From NCBI RefSeq assembly GCF_001720165.1, contig NZ_MCRI01000005.1, forward strand, positions 41,398 to 105,397: DNA of 64,000 nucleotides, read 5' to 3'. This DNA is from Methylophaga muralis. GTDB lineage: Bacteria; Pseudomonadota; Gammaproteobacteria; Nitrosococcales; Methylophagaceae. The translations under genes and the position numbers were made by a program. A model generated the notes under the pieces. That model searched no databases, was not told where the DNA came from, and saw only the letters and a list, made by a program, of their open reading frames with translations. Within the stretch, counting starts at the first letter, position 1; each line of letters begins with the position of its first letter. Positions 31,373 to 41,127 of this stretch are shown here, one piece after another.

Positions 31373-32374
31373 TTAACGTATTACCACTCGGTTTTTCAGT
31401 GCCTTACCAGCCATAAAATCATCAATATTCTGCAAAGTTGTCTGCGCGATATGCTGCAATGCTTCCCGGGTGAAATAGGCCTGGTGCCCGGTGACCAGCA
31501 CATTTGGAAAGGTCAATAAACGCTGGAATATATCGTCCTGAATAATATCGGTGGAATGGTCTTCAAAAAACAGACTGCCTTCCTGTTCATACACATCTAT
31601 TCCCAGATAGCCTATATGCAGCGCTTTCAGGGCATCCAATACGGCGACTGTATCCAATAAAGCTCCGCGACTGGTATTAATCAGCATTACGCCCGGTTTG
31701 GTCAGCCTGAGACTGGCCGCATTGATAATATGATGCGTTGCATCATTTAATGGACAATGCAGGCTGATAATATTGCTTTGACCGAGCAAGCTGTCGAGTG
31801 TCACTACGTCAAAACCTGCTTGTTTTGCCGGTTCAGCGTTATGCGGCTCATAAATCAAAACCTGACAGCCAAATGCCCGTAAACGCTCAGCTACTAACAT
31901 GCCAATTTTACCGCCACCGATAATGCCCGCGGTTTTACCGAAAAAATCAAAACCCAGCAAACCATCCAGAGAAAAGTTACCATCGCGAACACGATTATAA
32001 GCCCGCGGTATCTTCCGGCTTAATGCCAACATCAACGCAATGGTATGTTCCGCGACAGCATAGGGTGAATAAGCTGGCACATTGACGACGGTTATACCAA
32101 GCTTATTAGCCGCCGTTAAATCCACCTGATTAACCCCGGCACAGCGTAACGCAATTAAACGGGTACCGTTTTCTGCCAGCATTTTAAGTGTTTCAGCCGA
32201 TATATCGTCATTAACAAACGCACTGACCACTTCAACATCTTTGGCTAATGCTGCTGTCATTGGATTTAACGCCATTTCATAAAAACATAAAGATACGCGC
32301 TCATCGGCCATTTCCGTGAGATAGGCCTGATCATAGGGTTTTGCGCTGAATACCGCGACATGCGTTGGTTTCAT
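31373..32374 (-). CDS. ldhA: D-2-hydroxyacid dehydrogenase, D-lactate dehydrogenase-like
   Basis: Probably reduces pyruvate to D-lactate with NADH. The 333-residue protein has the NAD-binding motif GIIGGGKIG (about residue 150), the catalytic Arg in INTSRGALLD, Glu in GIDVYEQEGSLFFED and His in VTGHQAYFT, the arrangement of fermentative D-LDHs; the VYEQEGSLFF stretch separates it from phosphoglycerate or glyoxylate reductases. dinG follows with no gap. It diverges from pfkB. Confidence 0.85.
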   Translation of the reverse strand: MKPTHVAVFSAKPYDQAYLTEMADERVSLCFYEMALNPMTAALAKDVEVVSAFVNDDISAETLKMLAENGTRLIALRCAGVNQVDLTAANKLGITVVNVPAYSPYAVAEHTIALMLALSRKIPRAYNRVRDGNFSLDGLLGFDFFGKTAGIIGGGKIGMLVAERLRAFGCQVLIYEPHNAEPAKQAGFDVVTLDSLLGQSNIISLHCPLNDATHHIINAASLRLTKPGVMLINTSRGALLDTVAVLDALKALHIGYLGIDVYEQEGSLFFEDHSTDIIQDDIFQRLLTFPNVLVTGHQAYFTREALQHIAQTTLQNIDDFMAGKALKNRVVIR

Positions 32375-32457
32375 TTGGAGCCTTTATCAGAAATGCAGTT
32401 TATTATTGGTCAGCTGAGCATCATTTTATCGAACAAATTTTATTAACGGAGACAGTC

Positions 32458-33408
32458 ATGACGCCGTCATCGGGAAACATTCATGTGTTATGTTTAAACC
32501 CTGCGTTGGATGTGACTTACCATGTCAAAAAGTTAATCCCCGACCAAAAATCACGTTCCGATGCTGCCCGTCATGATCCAGGTGGTAATGGTATCAATAT
32601 TGGGCGGGCTTTGTTTCGTATGCAGGTAGATGCAACAACGTACTGTGTTATTGCCGGTTCAGTTGGTGAGATTCTGCGAGACATGCTTGTTGAACAGCTA
32701 CCCAATGTTATGTTTCATCCTGTCTCAGGACAGACACGCATTAACAGCACGATTATTGAGCTTGATACACAATCTCAATTTCAAATCACTGATGCCGGTA
32801 CCCCCGTCCCGGCAGCTCAGTTAACTGAATTGGTGGAGAATTTTGCCAATGCTGTAGGAAATGGTTATGGCATTCTGAGCGGGTCCTTCCAACCCAATAT
32901 ACCTGCCACTCTTTATGCTGATTTAATTAATAAAATCCGGCAACAAGGCGGACGTGCTGTCGTTGACAGTCATGGTGAAATATTGCGTTTGGCAATTGAA
33001 GCGAAACCATTTTTAATAAAACCTAATTTGTATGAACTGGAAACCCTGCTGCAAATAAAACTCGACACTATAGAAGCAATTGCTGAATGCGCCAGACAAC
33101 TGCAGTTGTCCGGTGTTAACCATGTCTGTGTTTCTTTAGGCGATCAAGGTGCTTTATTAGTCAGCCCGAAAAACAGTTTTTATGCGAAAGCGTTAGCGGT
33201 GCCAGTGAATACTACCGTGGGTGCAGGTGATTCCATGGTGGCGGGTCTGGTGGCCGGGTTCAGTCTTGATGATCAGCCCGAAACGGCATTGCGCTATGGT
33301 ATCGCTTGTGGAGCCGGTACCGTAATGCACGCCGGAACAGAATTATTTCAAGGTCATGAACTGGCTGATTTCCGACAGCAGGTGACTATCCAAACTCTGG
33401 ATATTTAA
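32458..33408 (+). CDS. pfkB: PfkB-family 6-phosphofructokinase (Pfk-2-like)
   Basis: Ribokinase-family sugar kinase. The 316-residue protein starts HVLCLNPALDVTYHVKKL, has RHDPGGNGINIGRAL, VVDSHGEILRLAIEAKPFLIKPN, and the PfkB signature VGAGDSMVAGLVAG with the catalytic Asp. It is closest in pattern to E. coli Pfk-2 (fructose-6-phosphate); 1-phosphofructokinase or tagatose-phosphate kinase remain possible. I chose the ATG at 32458 for its ACGGAGA ribosome site; an upstream open frame overlaps the ldhA start. Its stop overlaps the recJ stop by four bases. Confidence 0.85.
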   Translation: MTPSSGNIHVLCLNPALDVTYHVKKLIPDQKSRSDAARHDPGGNGINIGRALFRMQVDATTYCVIAGSVGEILRDMLVEQLPNVMFHPVSGQTRINSTIIELDTQSQFQITDAGTPVPAAQLTELVENFANAVGNGYGILSGSFQPNIPATLYADLINKIRQQGGRAVVDSHGEILRLAIEAKPFLIKPNLYELETLLQIKLDTIEAIAECARQLQLSGVNHVCVSLGDQGALLVSPKNSFYAKALAVPVNTTVGAGDSMVAGLVAGFSLDDQPETALRYGIACGAGTVMHAGTELFQGHELADFRQQVTIQTLDI

Positions 33409-35129
33409 CTCGGCAAGATATTATCAACCAACAATTGTAATGATTTTGTTTGCCGGAATTCATTCACATCCAGGCGATAATGCAAGCCAACTTTCTGGCC
33501 GATTTTCAGCCATACTGGGGCTGTCTGACGAAACGCCATGGCCGTGATTTCACGCCCATCATCCAGTTTGACGGTTAACCGAAGATGGTCAGATTGCTGA
33601 CCGACATGACGATAATTCTGCAAAACAAACTGACCATGAAACTGTGGTTCCGGAAAAGCCTGTCCCCATGGTGCCAGAACCGGTAATTGCTCGGCCAGGT
33701 GCATGTTCAGTTCCTGCACCGATAATTCACCATCAGAATACAAAGCACGTTCAAATACTGTGGGATCGGCTGCAAGCTCTACAGCGTCCCTGAATGCCTT
33801 TTCAAATAATGAAAAATCGTTCTGATTTAATGTTAACCCTGCTGCCATCGCATGTCCGCCAAAGCGCAAAATTAAATCCGGATATTTAGCAGCGACATTA
33901 ACCAGCACATCACGAATATGAACGCCTGTTATGGAGCGTGCCGAACCTTTGATTTCGCCAGGTTCGCCCGGTGCAAACACTATGACCGGCCGATGCAGTT
34001 TTTCTTTAATTCGAGACGCGAGTAACCCGATGACCCCTTGGTGCCAGCTTTCTTCATATAAACAATAAGCAGCTGCCTGACTGGTTTCATTAAGCTGAAG
34101 TTTTTCCAGCATCGCCAGGGCTTCCAGCTGCATACCTTGTTCAACCGAGCGACGTTCAAGATTAATCTGATCCAGTAACTGAGCAGCTTGCTGAGCCATG
34201 GCAAAGTTATCTGTCATTAAGGTATCAATGCCCAGCCCCATATCTTCCATACGACCGGCAGCATTTAACCTTGGCGCAATGGCAAAGCCCAAATCCTGAG
34301 CAGATAATCGACTGATGTCCTTACCGGCAATCTGTAATAAAGCACGAATGCCTGCACAGGCACGTCCCTGCCGCATGCGTTTCAGGCCCAGATCTACCAA
34401 TGTGCGATTGAGCCTATCCAAAGGCACGACATCGGCGACGGTGCCCAATGCCACCAAATCCAGCAATTCCACCAGACGTGGTTCTGCCAGTTTTTGTATT
34501 TCAAACCAGTTAATATCGCGTAATCCCTGCCGCAAACCGAGCAGTACATAAAACGCCACCCCAACACCGGCCAGCATTTTGCTGGGAAAGTTATCATTTG
34601 GTTGATTAGGATTAACGATGGCATCGGCTTGTGGCAATTGTTCTGCCGCAAGATGATGATCAGTGATCAACACTTGCATCCCACGTTGTTTGGCCAGAGC
34701 AACACTATCCAGACTGGCAATCCCGTTATCCACGGTAATCAATAAATCCGGTTGGTTTTCAGCAGCAATTTCATTCAATAATTCAGTGGTTAAACCATAG
34801 CCATGAACAAATCGATTCGGCACAATAAAATCAATCTGTTGCAAGCCCATCATGCGTAAACCTCGCATCATCACAGCGCAGCTGGTAGCTCCATCACTAT
34901 CAAAATCCGCCACAATCATGACTCGCCATTGTTGCTGTAATGCCTGAATCAATAATCTTACGGCGGCTTCCATGCCCAGCATTTCCGAGGGTTTTGGCAA
35001 CTCAGCTAAATCAAAGGTTAATTCATCAGCCTTTTTGATACCGCGTGCGGCCATGATTCTGCGAATGCACTCTGGCCAGTCGTTGGGTAAAGCGCTTAAA
35101 TCTTCTGTTGTTCGCTGTTGAATATTCAT
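33405..35129 (-). CDS. recJ: Single-stranded-DNA-specific 5'-3' exonuclease RecJ
   Basis: DHH-family exonuclease used in RecF-pathway recombination and mismatch repair. The 574-residue protein has the metal-binding DHH motifs VADFDSDGATS (about residue 68), TVDNGIAS, LITDHHLA, and the DHHA1 motif RFGGHAMAAGL, then a C-terminal OB-fold. The ATG at 35129 (MNIQQRTTED) is four bases after the stop of the preceding gene; an earlier in-frame start would overlap that gene. Converges with pfkB. Confidence 0.94.
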   Translation of the reverse strand: MNIQQRTTEDLSALPNDWPECIRRIMAARGIKKADELTFDLAELPKPSEMLGMEAAVRLLIQALQQQWRVMIVADFDSDGATSCAVMMRGLRMMGLQQIDFIVPNRFVHGYGLTTELLNEIAAENQPDLLITVDNGIASLDSVALAKQRGMQVLITDHHLAAEQLPQADAIVNPNQPNDNFPSKMLAGVGVAFYVLLGLRQGLRDINWFEIQKLAEPRLVELLDLVALGTVADVVPLDRLNRTLVDLGLKRMRQGRACAGIRALLQIAGKDISRLSAQDLGFAIAPRLNAAGRMEDMGLGIDTLMTDNFAMAQQAAQLLDQINLERRSVEQGMQLEALAMLEKLQLNETSQAAAYCLYEESWHQGVIGLLASRIKEKLHRPVIVFAPGEPGEIKGSARSITGVHIRDVLVNVAAKYPDLILRFGGHAMAAGLTLNQNDFSLFEKAFRDAVELAADPTVFERALYSDGELSVQELNMHLAEQLPVLAPWGQAFPEPQFHGQFVLQNYRHVGQQSDHLRLTVKLDDGREITAMAFRQTAPVWLKIGQKVGLHYRLDVNEFRQTKSLQLLVDNILPS

Positions 35130-35133
35130 CGTT

Positions 35134-36066
35134 TTACCAGGGTTTCCAGGTATCCCAGCAACGCCAGTAATACTGGCCATGTTGCGGAATAATTAAGCGT
35201 AATTGACGAGTTTGATAACGACGTAATCTATTTAGCAAAGGCAAAATGTGCTGCGTTGTATTTTGTTCCAGTCGCTGTGGCCAGTTATTTTGTAAATCCA
35301 GCTCAGGAAATACCAGTAACTGCTGACCCGTCATCGTATTTTCAGATTTCCATTCAGACATTGGTTGCAAGCTCGTTGAAGTCGCTGATGCAAGCGATTT
35401 TAATAACGCCGCGTCACCATAAAGCTGCTGCCAGGTATTTGCTTGTGGCTGCCAATCAGCTTTCCCCCAGAACCAGAGACTGTTGACCGGTAATTTGCCT
35501 GCAGACTGCCTTTGTTGATTTACCGGATGCTCAAATAAAGCCATCTGAATTTCATTGCCTAACCGCAACCAATCGTTTTGTTCAGTCCCACTCGGTAATG
35601 CTGAGGCTATCGATTGACCAATTAATGATGGCATTGCCGTTAACGCGATATCTGGCATAGTTTCCAACCATATTGACCAATGGTTCAAATCATTAGGCAC
35701 CAGTTGAGCATCAAAATCATTCAACAGAGGTTGAATACTTTCTCTAAGCTGCGTGCCCTCTTCCATTGTTAAATCATTGATGGGAAATAATAAAAGTCGA
35801 TCGCGATCGGCATGCAGATAACATGGGTCGGCACACAAACTTAATTGACCTGGATTGCGTAATTTTGCGGTAGGTAAATCAGGACCGGAAAGATTATTAG
35901 CGCTAAATAACTGAATGAGTTCGTGTTCAAACGTATGTTCAGTGGCAATAAAGTGAGCTTTTTTTAATAATTTCTGCAGATCTTCGGGCACTAAAGACTG
36001 ATTGATTTCCTGCATCGCAGTCGCTAAGCCGGGCCAGATAATCGTCACTGATGGCTTTTCAGCCAT
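35134..36066 (-). CDS. Conserved hypothetical protein (COG4255-like) between hda and recJ
   Basis: A 310-residue protein I recognise only as a conserved gammaproteobacterial family, sometimes annotated as phosphoglycerate-mutase-like or regulatory. The best-kept stretches are ADPCYLHADRDRLLLF (about residues 100-115) and LWFWGKADWQP (about 215). No signal peptide or membrane segment. The ATG at 36066 overlaps the end of hda by eight bases and has GGGAAG upstream; recJ starts four bases after its stop, so hda, this gene and recJ form one coupled unit. Function unknown. Confidence 0.7.
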   Translation of the reverse strand: MAEKPSVTIIWPGLATAMQEINQSLVPEDLQKLLKKAHFIATEHTFEHELIQLFSANNLSGPDLPTAKLRNPGQLSLCADPCYLHADRDRLLLFPINDLTMEEGTQLRESIQPLLNDFDAQLVPNDLNHWSIWLETMPDIALTAMPSLIGQSIASALPSGTEQNDWLRLGNEIQMALFEHPVNQQRQSAGKLPVNSLWFWGKADWQPQANTWQQLYGDAALLKSLASATSTSLQPMSEWKSENTMTGQQLLVFPELDLQNNWPQRLEQNTTQHILPLLNRLRRYQTRQLRLIIPQHGQYYWRCWDTWKPW

Positions 36067-36763
36067 GCTGTATAACTTCCCGAACAAATGGGATCGTCAG
36101 CCGACGTTGTGCCTGTAAAGACGCCTTATCAAGTCGTTGTAATACCAGCATCAGTGACGGCATATCACGGCTGTAATGGCGTAACAAATATTGGGCTACT
36201 TCTTCCGGCAGAATTAATCCCCGACTTTGCGCATGACTTATCAATGCTTGTTGTTTCAACACATCGGTCATTGAGGGTAATTGGTAAATTAAACCGGTAG
36301 CCAATCTGGAACGCAGATCAGGGAGTTGAATGGCTAATTGCGCAGGATTTTGGTCAGCACAAATCAGTAATTTATGCTCATGTTCACGTAAGCGATTAAA
36401 GCAATGAAACAATGCTTCTTCCCAGGCTGCTTCACCAGAAATTGCCTGCAAATCATCCAGACAAACAAAATCAGTCTGAAATAACGAAGACAATATTTCA
36501 GGGGTTGCGGTATAGAGTAACTCCTGAAGATTGATATAACTTACCTGATGACCACGCTGTTGTAGTTGTTCGGCAACCGCCAGAGTTAAATGCGTTTTCC
36601 CGACACCTAATTCTCCCCAAAGATAGAGAAAGTCAGGTTTACTCTCACGGCAAAAAACGTCAACTACTGAGGCTAACTCATCATTTTCAAATATAAAATT
36701 ATCTATTCGAAAGATTTCCTGCGGCGTAAGGCGCAGTGTCAGCTGTATTTCTTGCTTGTTCAT
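36059..36763 (-). CDS. hda: DnaA-related replication regulator Hda
   Basis: With the sliding clamp, Hda stimulates ATP hydrolysis on DnaA and prevents re-initiation. The 234-residue protein is a single AAA+ domain: Walker A WGELGVGKTHL (about residue 48), Walker B FVCLDDLQA, sensor region LPDLRSRLATG. The N-terminus carries a clamp-binding-like QIQLTLRL at residues 6-13, as expected for Hda and absent from DnaA. There is no DnaA DNA-binding domain. It starts 13 bases after the perM-like stop. Confidence 0.92.
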   Translation of the reverse strand: MNKQEIQLTLRLTPQEIFRIDNFIFENDELASVVDVFCRESKPDFLYLWGELGVGKTHLTLAVAEQLQQRGHQVSYINLQELLYTATPEILSSLFQTDFVCLDDLQAISGEAAWEEALFHCFNRLREHEHKLLICADQNPAQLAIQLPDLRSRLATGLIYQLPSMTDVLKQQALISHAQSRGLILPEEVAQYLLRHYSRDMPSLMLVLQRLDKASLQAQRRLTIPFVREVIQHG

Positions 36764-36776
36764 CGTTGCAGCGCGG

Positions 36777-37847
36777 TTAAGAATACAAATGACTGTTCAG
36801 ATAACGATGGTGTGCATGGCGTAATAAAACCATCACCACGGCTGCCACAGGCAGTGCCAGCAATACACCGACAAATCCAAATAACGTACCACCGGCCATC
36901 ACAGCAAATATTACCGCCACTGGGTGCAGGCCGATTCGTTCACCGACAAATCTTGGTGTCAGAAACATACTTTCAATTGACTGTGCAAAACCAAACACCA
37001 GCACAACCATTAATACCGGCAACCATTCCTGAAACTGTAAATAAGCGGCCAGCCCAGCCAGTGTAATACCCACAAATAATCCAAGATAAGGCACAAAACT
37101 CACGACTCCGGCGATAACACCTAATAACAATGCCAAATCCAGACCGATGAACATAAGACCAATACTGTAAATAATTGATAACGCTAACATAACCATTAGC
37201 TGACCACGTAAAAAGCCTGCCAGCATATCGTCACATTCAATGGAGATTTGGGTGATCTTGCCCGCATGCTTGCGGGGTAAAATCTCACGGATTCTGGCGA
37301 CCAGATCATCCCAATCGCGTAAAAGATAGAATGTCAAAACAGGAATCAACACCAGATTGGTCAGCAATTGCAAAATAACCATTCCCGAATGCGTCATATA
37401 TCCAAACAGATCACCGGCAAATTTTCCCGCTTCAGACCAATAATCCTTAAACGCTGTTTTAAGCGTATTCAGATCAATCATTTCGGTGGATAAACCAATT
37501 GTTTGTAATAAAGGTTCGATCGAACTTTGCAATTGATCCAGGTAGTTGGGCATTTTTTCAAACAGAGAGACTAACTGTCCGCTCAACATGGGGATAAAGA
37601 TTAATAACAGAATCAGCCCACTGAGCAGAAACACTCCAAACACCACACAAACCGCACCAGTTCGAGATAAACGGGACTTTTCCAGTCTATCGACCAGCGG
37701 ATCGCCAAGATAGGCCAGCAGAGCGGCAACAAAAAAAGGCGTTAATACAGAGGAAAGCCGCATCACCAGCCAGCCCCCCAAAATTAACAGACCTAACAGC
37801 AAAACTTTATTGGTATCGCTAATCAGTTTTTGTTCTTCTGACGCCAC
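36777..37847 (-). CDS. perM: AI-2E family membrane transporter, PerM-like
   Basis: A 356-residue inner-membrane protein with about eight hydrophobic segments, in the AI-2E/PerM family (permeases of mostly unknown substrate; one member exports autoinducer-2, others act as Na+/H+ antiporters). Typical features are LTPFFVAALLAYLGDPLVDRL near the N-terminus, VPYLGLFVG in the second half and ESMFLTPRFVGERIGLHPV. The start is uncertain: GTG at 37847 with GGGGGA upstream is my choice, a TTG at 37862 is possible; both overlap pgsA by about 25-40 bases. The pairing with hda and DUF2066 is common in Gammaproteobacteria. Confidence 0.82.
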   Translation of the reverse strand: MASEEQKLISDTNKVLLLGLLILGGWLVMRLSSVLTPFFVAALLAYLGDPLVDRLEKSRLSRTGAVCVVFGVFLLSGLILLLIFIPMLSGQLVSLFEKMPNYLDQLQSSIEPLLQTIGLSTEMIDLNTLKTAFKDYWSEAGKFAGDLFGYMTHSGMVILQLLTNLVLIPVLTFYLLRDWDDLVARIREILPRKHAGKITQISIECDDMLAGFLRGQLMVMLALSIIYSIGLMFIGLDLALLLGVIAGVVSFVPYLGLFVGITLAGLAAYLQFQEWLPVLMVVLVFGFAQSIESMFLTPRFVGERIGLHPVAVIFAVMAGGTLFGFVGVLLALPVAAVVMVLLRHAHHRYLNSHLYS

Positions 37848-38377
37848 GCGTTTGTCCCCCAAACCACAATATATTCACTGCCACTAATGATGACACTCGC
37901 CACCACCAACCAGATCAAGGTTGTGCTCCATGTTGCAGCTTGCGGTAGCCACTGTTGTTGCACAATGACTAGCAAGACTAATGCAATTTGAAATACCGTA
38001 TTGATTTTGCTGCTCCAGAGCGGAGTCAGTTCGTATTCACCATACTTAAGATGATAAGCCAAAGCACCGCAGACAATCAGTATATCTCTGCCGAGCACCA
38101 GCAATAATAGCCACAAAGGCAATAATTGCATATAGGTTAACGTAGCAAATGTAGCGACCAGCAAAAGTTTGTCTGCAAGAGGATCAATAATCGAACCCAA
38201 GCGGCTTTGCCAATGAAAATGACGGGCCAGAAAGCCATCTAAGCCATCTGAAATACCTGCTATTGCAACCAGAAATAATGCTGCTGAAAAGTTTTCATGT
38301 AGCATCAGCCAGACGATTGGTCCAACCAATAAAATTCGAAACAGACATATAAGGTTGGGAATATCCCGTGGACTCAA
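37823..38377 (-). CDS. pgsA: CDP-diacylglycerol-glycerol-3-phosphate 3-phosphatidyltransferase family protein
   Basis: Membrane enzyme of the CDP-alcohol phosphotransferase family, probably making phosphatidylglycerol phosphate. The 184-residue protein begins SPRDIPNLICLFRIL and has the signature SDGLDGFLAR...GSIIDPLADK (about residues 42-69), with three or four further membrane segments. The start appears to be a TTG overlapping the DUF2066 stop (TTGA), with no clear Shine-Dalgarno, so it is probably translated by coupling. There is no ATG in frame early enough. A cardiolipin-synthase role of the same family is the main alternative. Confidence 0.85.
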   Translation of the reverse strand: MSPRDIPNLICLFRILLVGPIVWLMLHENFSAALFLVAIAGISDGLDGFLARHFHWQSRLGSIIDPLADKLLLVATFATLTYMQLLPLWLLLLVLGRDILIVCGALAYHLKYGEYELTPLWSSKINTVFQIALVLLVIVQQQWLPQAATWSTTLIWLVVASVIISGSEYIVVWGTNAWRQKNKN

Positions 38378-39414
38378 GGTAATAACCGATACTGCAAACC
38401 AGTATTGTCAGTAGAGTCAGGTTGCACCACCCGGCCCATTGACAGTAATTGACGGAATCTTTCAGGTTCAGCCTGAATGACCAACACCAAATCCAGCTTC
38501 TCGCTACCTAAACTGCCGACTTTGATATCTGATACAACCTGCAAACTTCCCAGATAATCCATTAAACGACTGTAGCCTTCAAAGTCATTGACCCCTGACA
38601 CTTGAATAGCTAACTCAGTGTCACCTGATGAACTGATTGGCATATTGAGGCGTCGACCAAGTCGATCAGCAAGTTCATCTACCCCCTGCTGAATAGCAGT
38701 TTGTACGTTGCCTTGACTGGACCAACGTTCAGTATCTTCACCGAGGATTGCCTGCCAGCTAATCTCAGCCGACTCAGCATTTCCACTCAAACGCGCAGTT
38801 ACCACAATGGAGGCACCATAGCGTTCTGAAGCTTGATTTACCGCTGTGGTATTACCGGTGGAAACATCATTGAAAGTCAGCTGACTTTGATCTTCCAAAT
38901 CCATTAGTGGCATCAGCAGCGGAATACCGCGTTTTTTAGCCGCTTGTTGAATTTGCAAAACCAATGAATCTTCATCGCCTTCAGTGATTAATTGCTGTTT
39001 ACCCTGATAATCAATAGCTACCCACAACAGCGACTCCGGACGTATTTTGTCCCAAACAGGCAAACCAATCCGCTGTAATGCAGTATTGATGCCGTTGGCA
39101 TTAAAATCCATCGTTAATGCCAGCTGTTGTGTTGGTGTGTCATTATCGATGGTTGAGATCTGCTGATAGTAATGCTGATCGATATAACGTTCAGCATCAG
39201 TCACCAAGGCTGAAATATCCGCCTGCTCCACCGCTCGGCGGTCACCGACTACTTTTATAACAACCTGTTTGAGCAAATCCGGCGCGAGGCGTTTACGATC
39301 CTCCTCACTCTGCGACTCGACAGGCGCTTGAGCTTGATACAAATCAGTAACTTCCGCTGCGGAGGCAATCGACGCAGCGAAAACGAAAATCAGTGAGAAA
39401 AATAATCTAGGCAT
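38374..39414 (-). CDS. DUF2066 domain-containing exported protein
   Basis: A 346-residue protein with a Sec signal peptide (MPRLFFSLIFVFAASIASA, cleavage near residue 19) and no other membrane helix, so periplasmic or outer-membrane associated. It fits the DUF2066 family, typically encoded divergently from purM as here. The N-terminal third (VTDLYQAQAPV, LLKQVVIKVVGDR) is the most family-like. No function is established. It is translationally linked to pgsA downstream. Confidence 0.78.
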   Translation of the reverse strand: MPRLFFSLIFVFAASIASAAEVTDLYQAQAPVESQSEEDRKRLAPDLLKQVVIKVVGDRRAVEQADISALVTDAERYIDQHYYQQISTIDNDTPTQQLALTMDFNANGINTALQRIGLPVWDKIRPESLLWVAIDYQGKQQLITEGDEDSLVLQIQQAAKKRGIPLLMPLMDLEDQSQLTFNDVSTGNTTAVNQASERYGASIVVTARLSGNAESAEISWQAILGEDTERWSSQGNVQTAIQQGVDELADRLGRRLNMPISSSGDTELAIQVSGVNDFEGYSRLMDYLGSLQVVSDIKVGSLGSEKLDLVLVIQAEPERFRQLLSMGRVVQPDSTDNTGLQYRLLP

Positions 39415-39472
39415 TGTGGTATTCTAACACGCTGTTTTTTGTGTGTGATGTCCAAATAATCAGGAAGCCAGC

Positions 39473-40534
39473 ATGACCGATCCCGTCGTTCCACCTACCC
39501 AATCAAACCAAGCTCTCAGTTACCGCGATGCCGGTGTTGATATCGAAGCCGGAAATGCGCTTGTTGAGCGTATCAAACCCTTAGCCGCTAAAACCCGTCG
39601 TCCTGGTGTCATGGCTGGCCTGGGTGGTTTTGGCAGCCTGTTTGAACTACCACTCGATAAATATAAAAACCCGGTTCTGGTCTCTGGAACAGATGGCGTC
39701 GGTACCAAATTAAGACTGGCAATCGAAGCTGGAATACATGACACCATCGGTATTGATTTAGTTGCCATGTGTGTTAATGATATCGCTGTATTGGGCGCAG
39801 AGCCTTTGTTCTTTCTGGATTATTATGCAACCGGAAAGCTGGACATTGATGTAGCAACCGATGTAGTTAGTGGCATCGCCGAAGGCTGCCTGCAATCTGG
39901 TGCGGCATTAGTTGGTGGTGAAACAGCTGAAATGCCTAGCATGTATCAAGAAGGTGATTTTGATTTGGCAGGTTTCTGTGTCGGGATCGTCGAAAAAGAC
40001 AACATTATTGATGGCACTAAAGTAAAAGCCGGCGATGCCATTATCGGTATTGCTTCTTCTGGTCCACACTCCAATGGTTATTCGCTTATTCGTAAGATCA
40101 TCGAAGTAAGCAAAGCCGATTTGAACATGCCATTTGATGGTGCAACCTTAGCTGAGAAACTATTAGCGCCAACCAGAATTTACGTCAAATCATTGCTGCA
40201 ACTTCATGAAAAAATTAGTATTCATGCTTTATCTCATATTACCGGCGGTGGTTTATTAGAAAATATCCCCCGGGTATTACCAAAAAATGTGACTGCGGTT
40301 ATTGATAGCAAAAGCTGGCAAAGACCTGCAGTGTTTGATTGGTTGCAACAACAGGGAAATGTGGTTGACCGCGAAATGTACCGCACCTTTAATAATGGTA
40401 TCGGTATGGTGGTATGTGTGGCTGAACAAGATGCAGATGCAACAGTGCAAATCTTGACCGCATTGGGCGAAACCGCCATGCGTATTGGTCATATTGAAGC
40501 CACTGATTCTGACGAACAAGTCATTATTAAATGA
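39473..40534 (+). CDS. purM: Phosphoribosylformylglycinamidine cyclo-ligase (AIR synthetase)
   Basis: Fifth step of purine synthesis: ATP-dependent ring closure to aminoimidazole ribotide. The 353-residue protein begins with [20 protein letters not shown] and contains [37 protein letters not shown], and [17 protein letters not shown], all hallmarks of PurM. Its stop overlaps the purN start by four bases (ATGA). It is divergent from DUF2066 over 58 bases. Confidence 0.96.
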   Translation: MTDPVVPPTQSNQALSYRDAGVDIEAGNALVERIKPLAAKTRRPGVMAGLGGFGSLFELPLDKYKNPVLVSGTDGVGTKLRLAIEAGIHDTIGIDLVAMCVNDIAVLGAEPLFFLDYYATGKLDIDVATDVVSGIAEGCLQSGAALVGGETAEMPSMYQEGDFDLAGFCVGIVEKDNIIDGTKVKAGDAIIGIASSGPHSNGYSLIRKIIEVSKADLNMPFDGATLAEKLLAPTRIYVKSLLQLHEKISIHALSHITGGGLLENIPRVLPKNVTAVIDSKSWQRPAVFDWLQQQGNVVDREMYRTFNNGIGMVVCVAEQDADATVQILTALGETAMRIGHIEATDSDEQVIIK

Positions 40535-41121
40535 GTAACCCCACCCCAGCTAAACTTGTCATCCTGATTTCAGGTCGTGGCAGCAATATGCAATCTATCG
40601 TTAATGCTATTCAGGCTGATAAATTAAATGCTGAAGTTGCAGCCGTTATCAGTAATCGTCCTGATGCGGCTGGTTTGGATTTTGCCAGAGACGCCGGCAT
40701 AACTTCCGAAACACTGGATCACAAAAACTTCGCCAGCCGTGAAGCATTTGATCAGCAATTGATGGATTTAATTGATAAATTTGAGCCTAATTATGTCGTG
40801 CTGGCGGGTTTTATGAGAATTCTCAGCGCGGCATTTGTTCAGCATTATGCCAATCGTTTAATCAATATTCATCCGTCGCTATTACCGAAGTTCAAAGGTA
40901 TGCATACCCATAAAAGAGCTATCGAAGCCGGTGAATCTGAACACGGCGCTTCAGTGCATTTTGTCACCGAAGAATTAGATGCAGGACCGGTTATATTGCA
41001 AGCCAAAGTGCCAGTTCTGGAAGCTGATACTGAAGAAACACTGGCCGCGAGAGTGTTAGTTGAGGAACATAAGCTGTATCCAGATGCCTTAAGGTTGTTA
41101 ATCGAACAACATCAGAGCTGA
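40531..41121 (+). CDS. purN: Phosphoribosylglycinamide formyltransferase (PurN)
   Basis: Transfers a formyl group from 10-formyl-THF to glycinamide ribotide in purine synthesis. The 196-residue protein has [12 protein letters not shown] for phosphate binding, the catalytic Asn and His in [13 protein letters not shown] (about residues 110-112) and the catalytic Asp in [11 protein letters not shown]. It is translationally coupled to purM; the DUF3108 gene follows after six bases. Confidence 0.96.
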   Translation: MSNPTPAKLVILISGRGSNMQSIVNAIQADKLNAEVAAVISNRPDAAGLDFARDAGITSETLDHKNFASREAFDQQLMDLIDKFEPNYVVLAGFMRILSAAFVQHYANRLINIHPSLLPKFKGMHTHKRAIEAGESEHGASVHFVTEELDAGPVILQAKVPVLEADTEETLAARVLVEEHKLYPDALRLLIEQHQS

Positions 41122-41127
41122 TTATCC

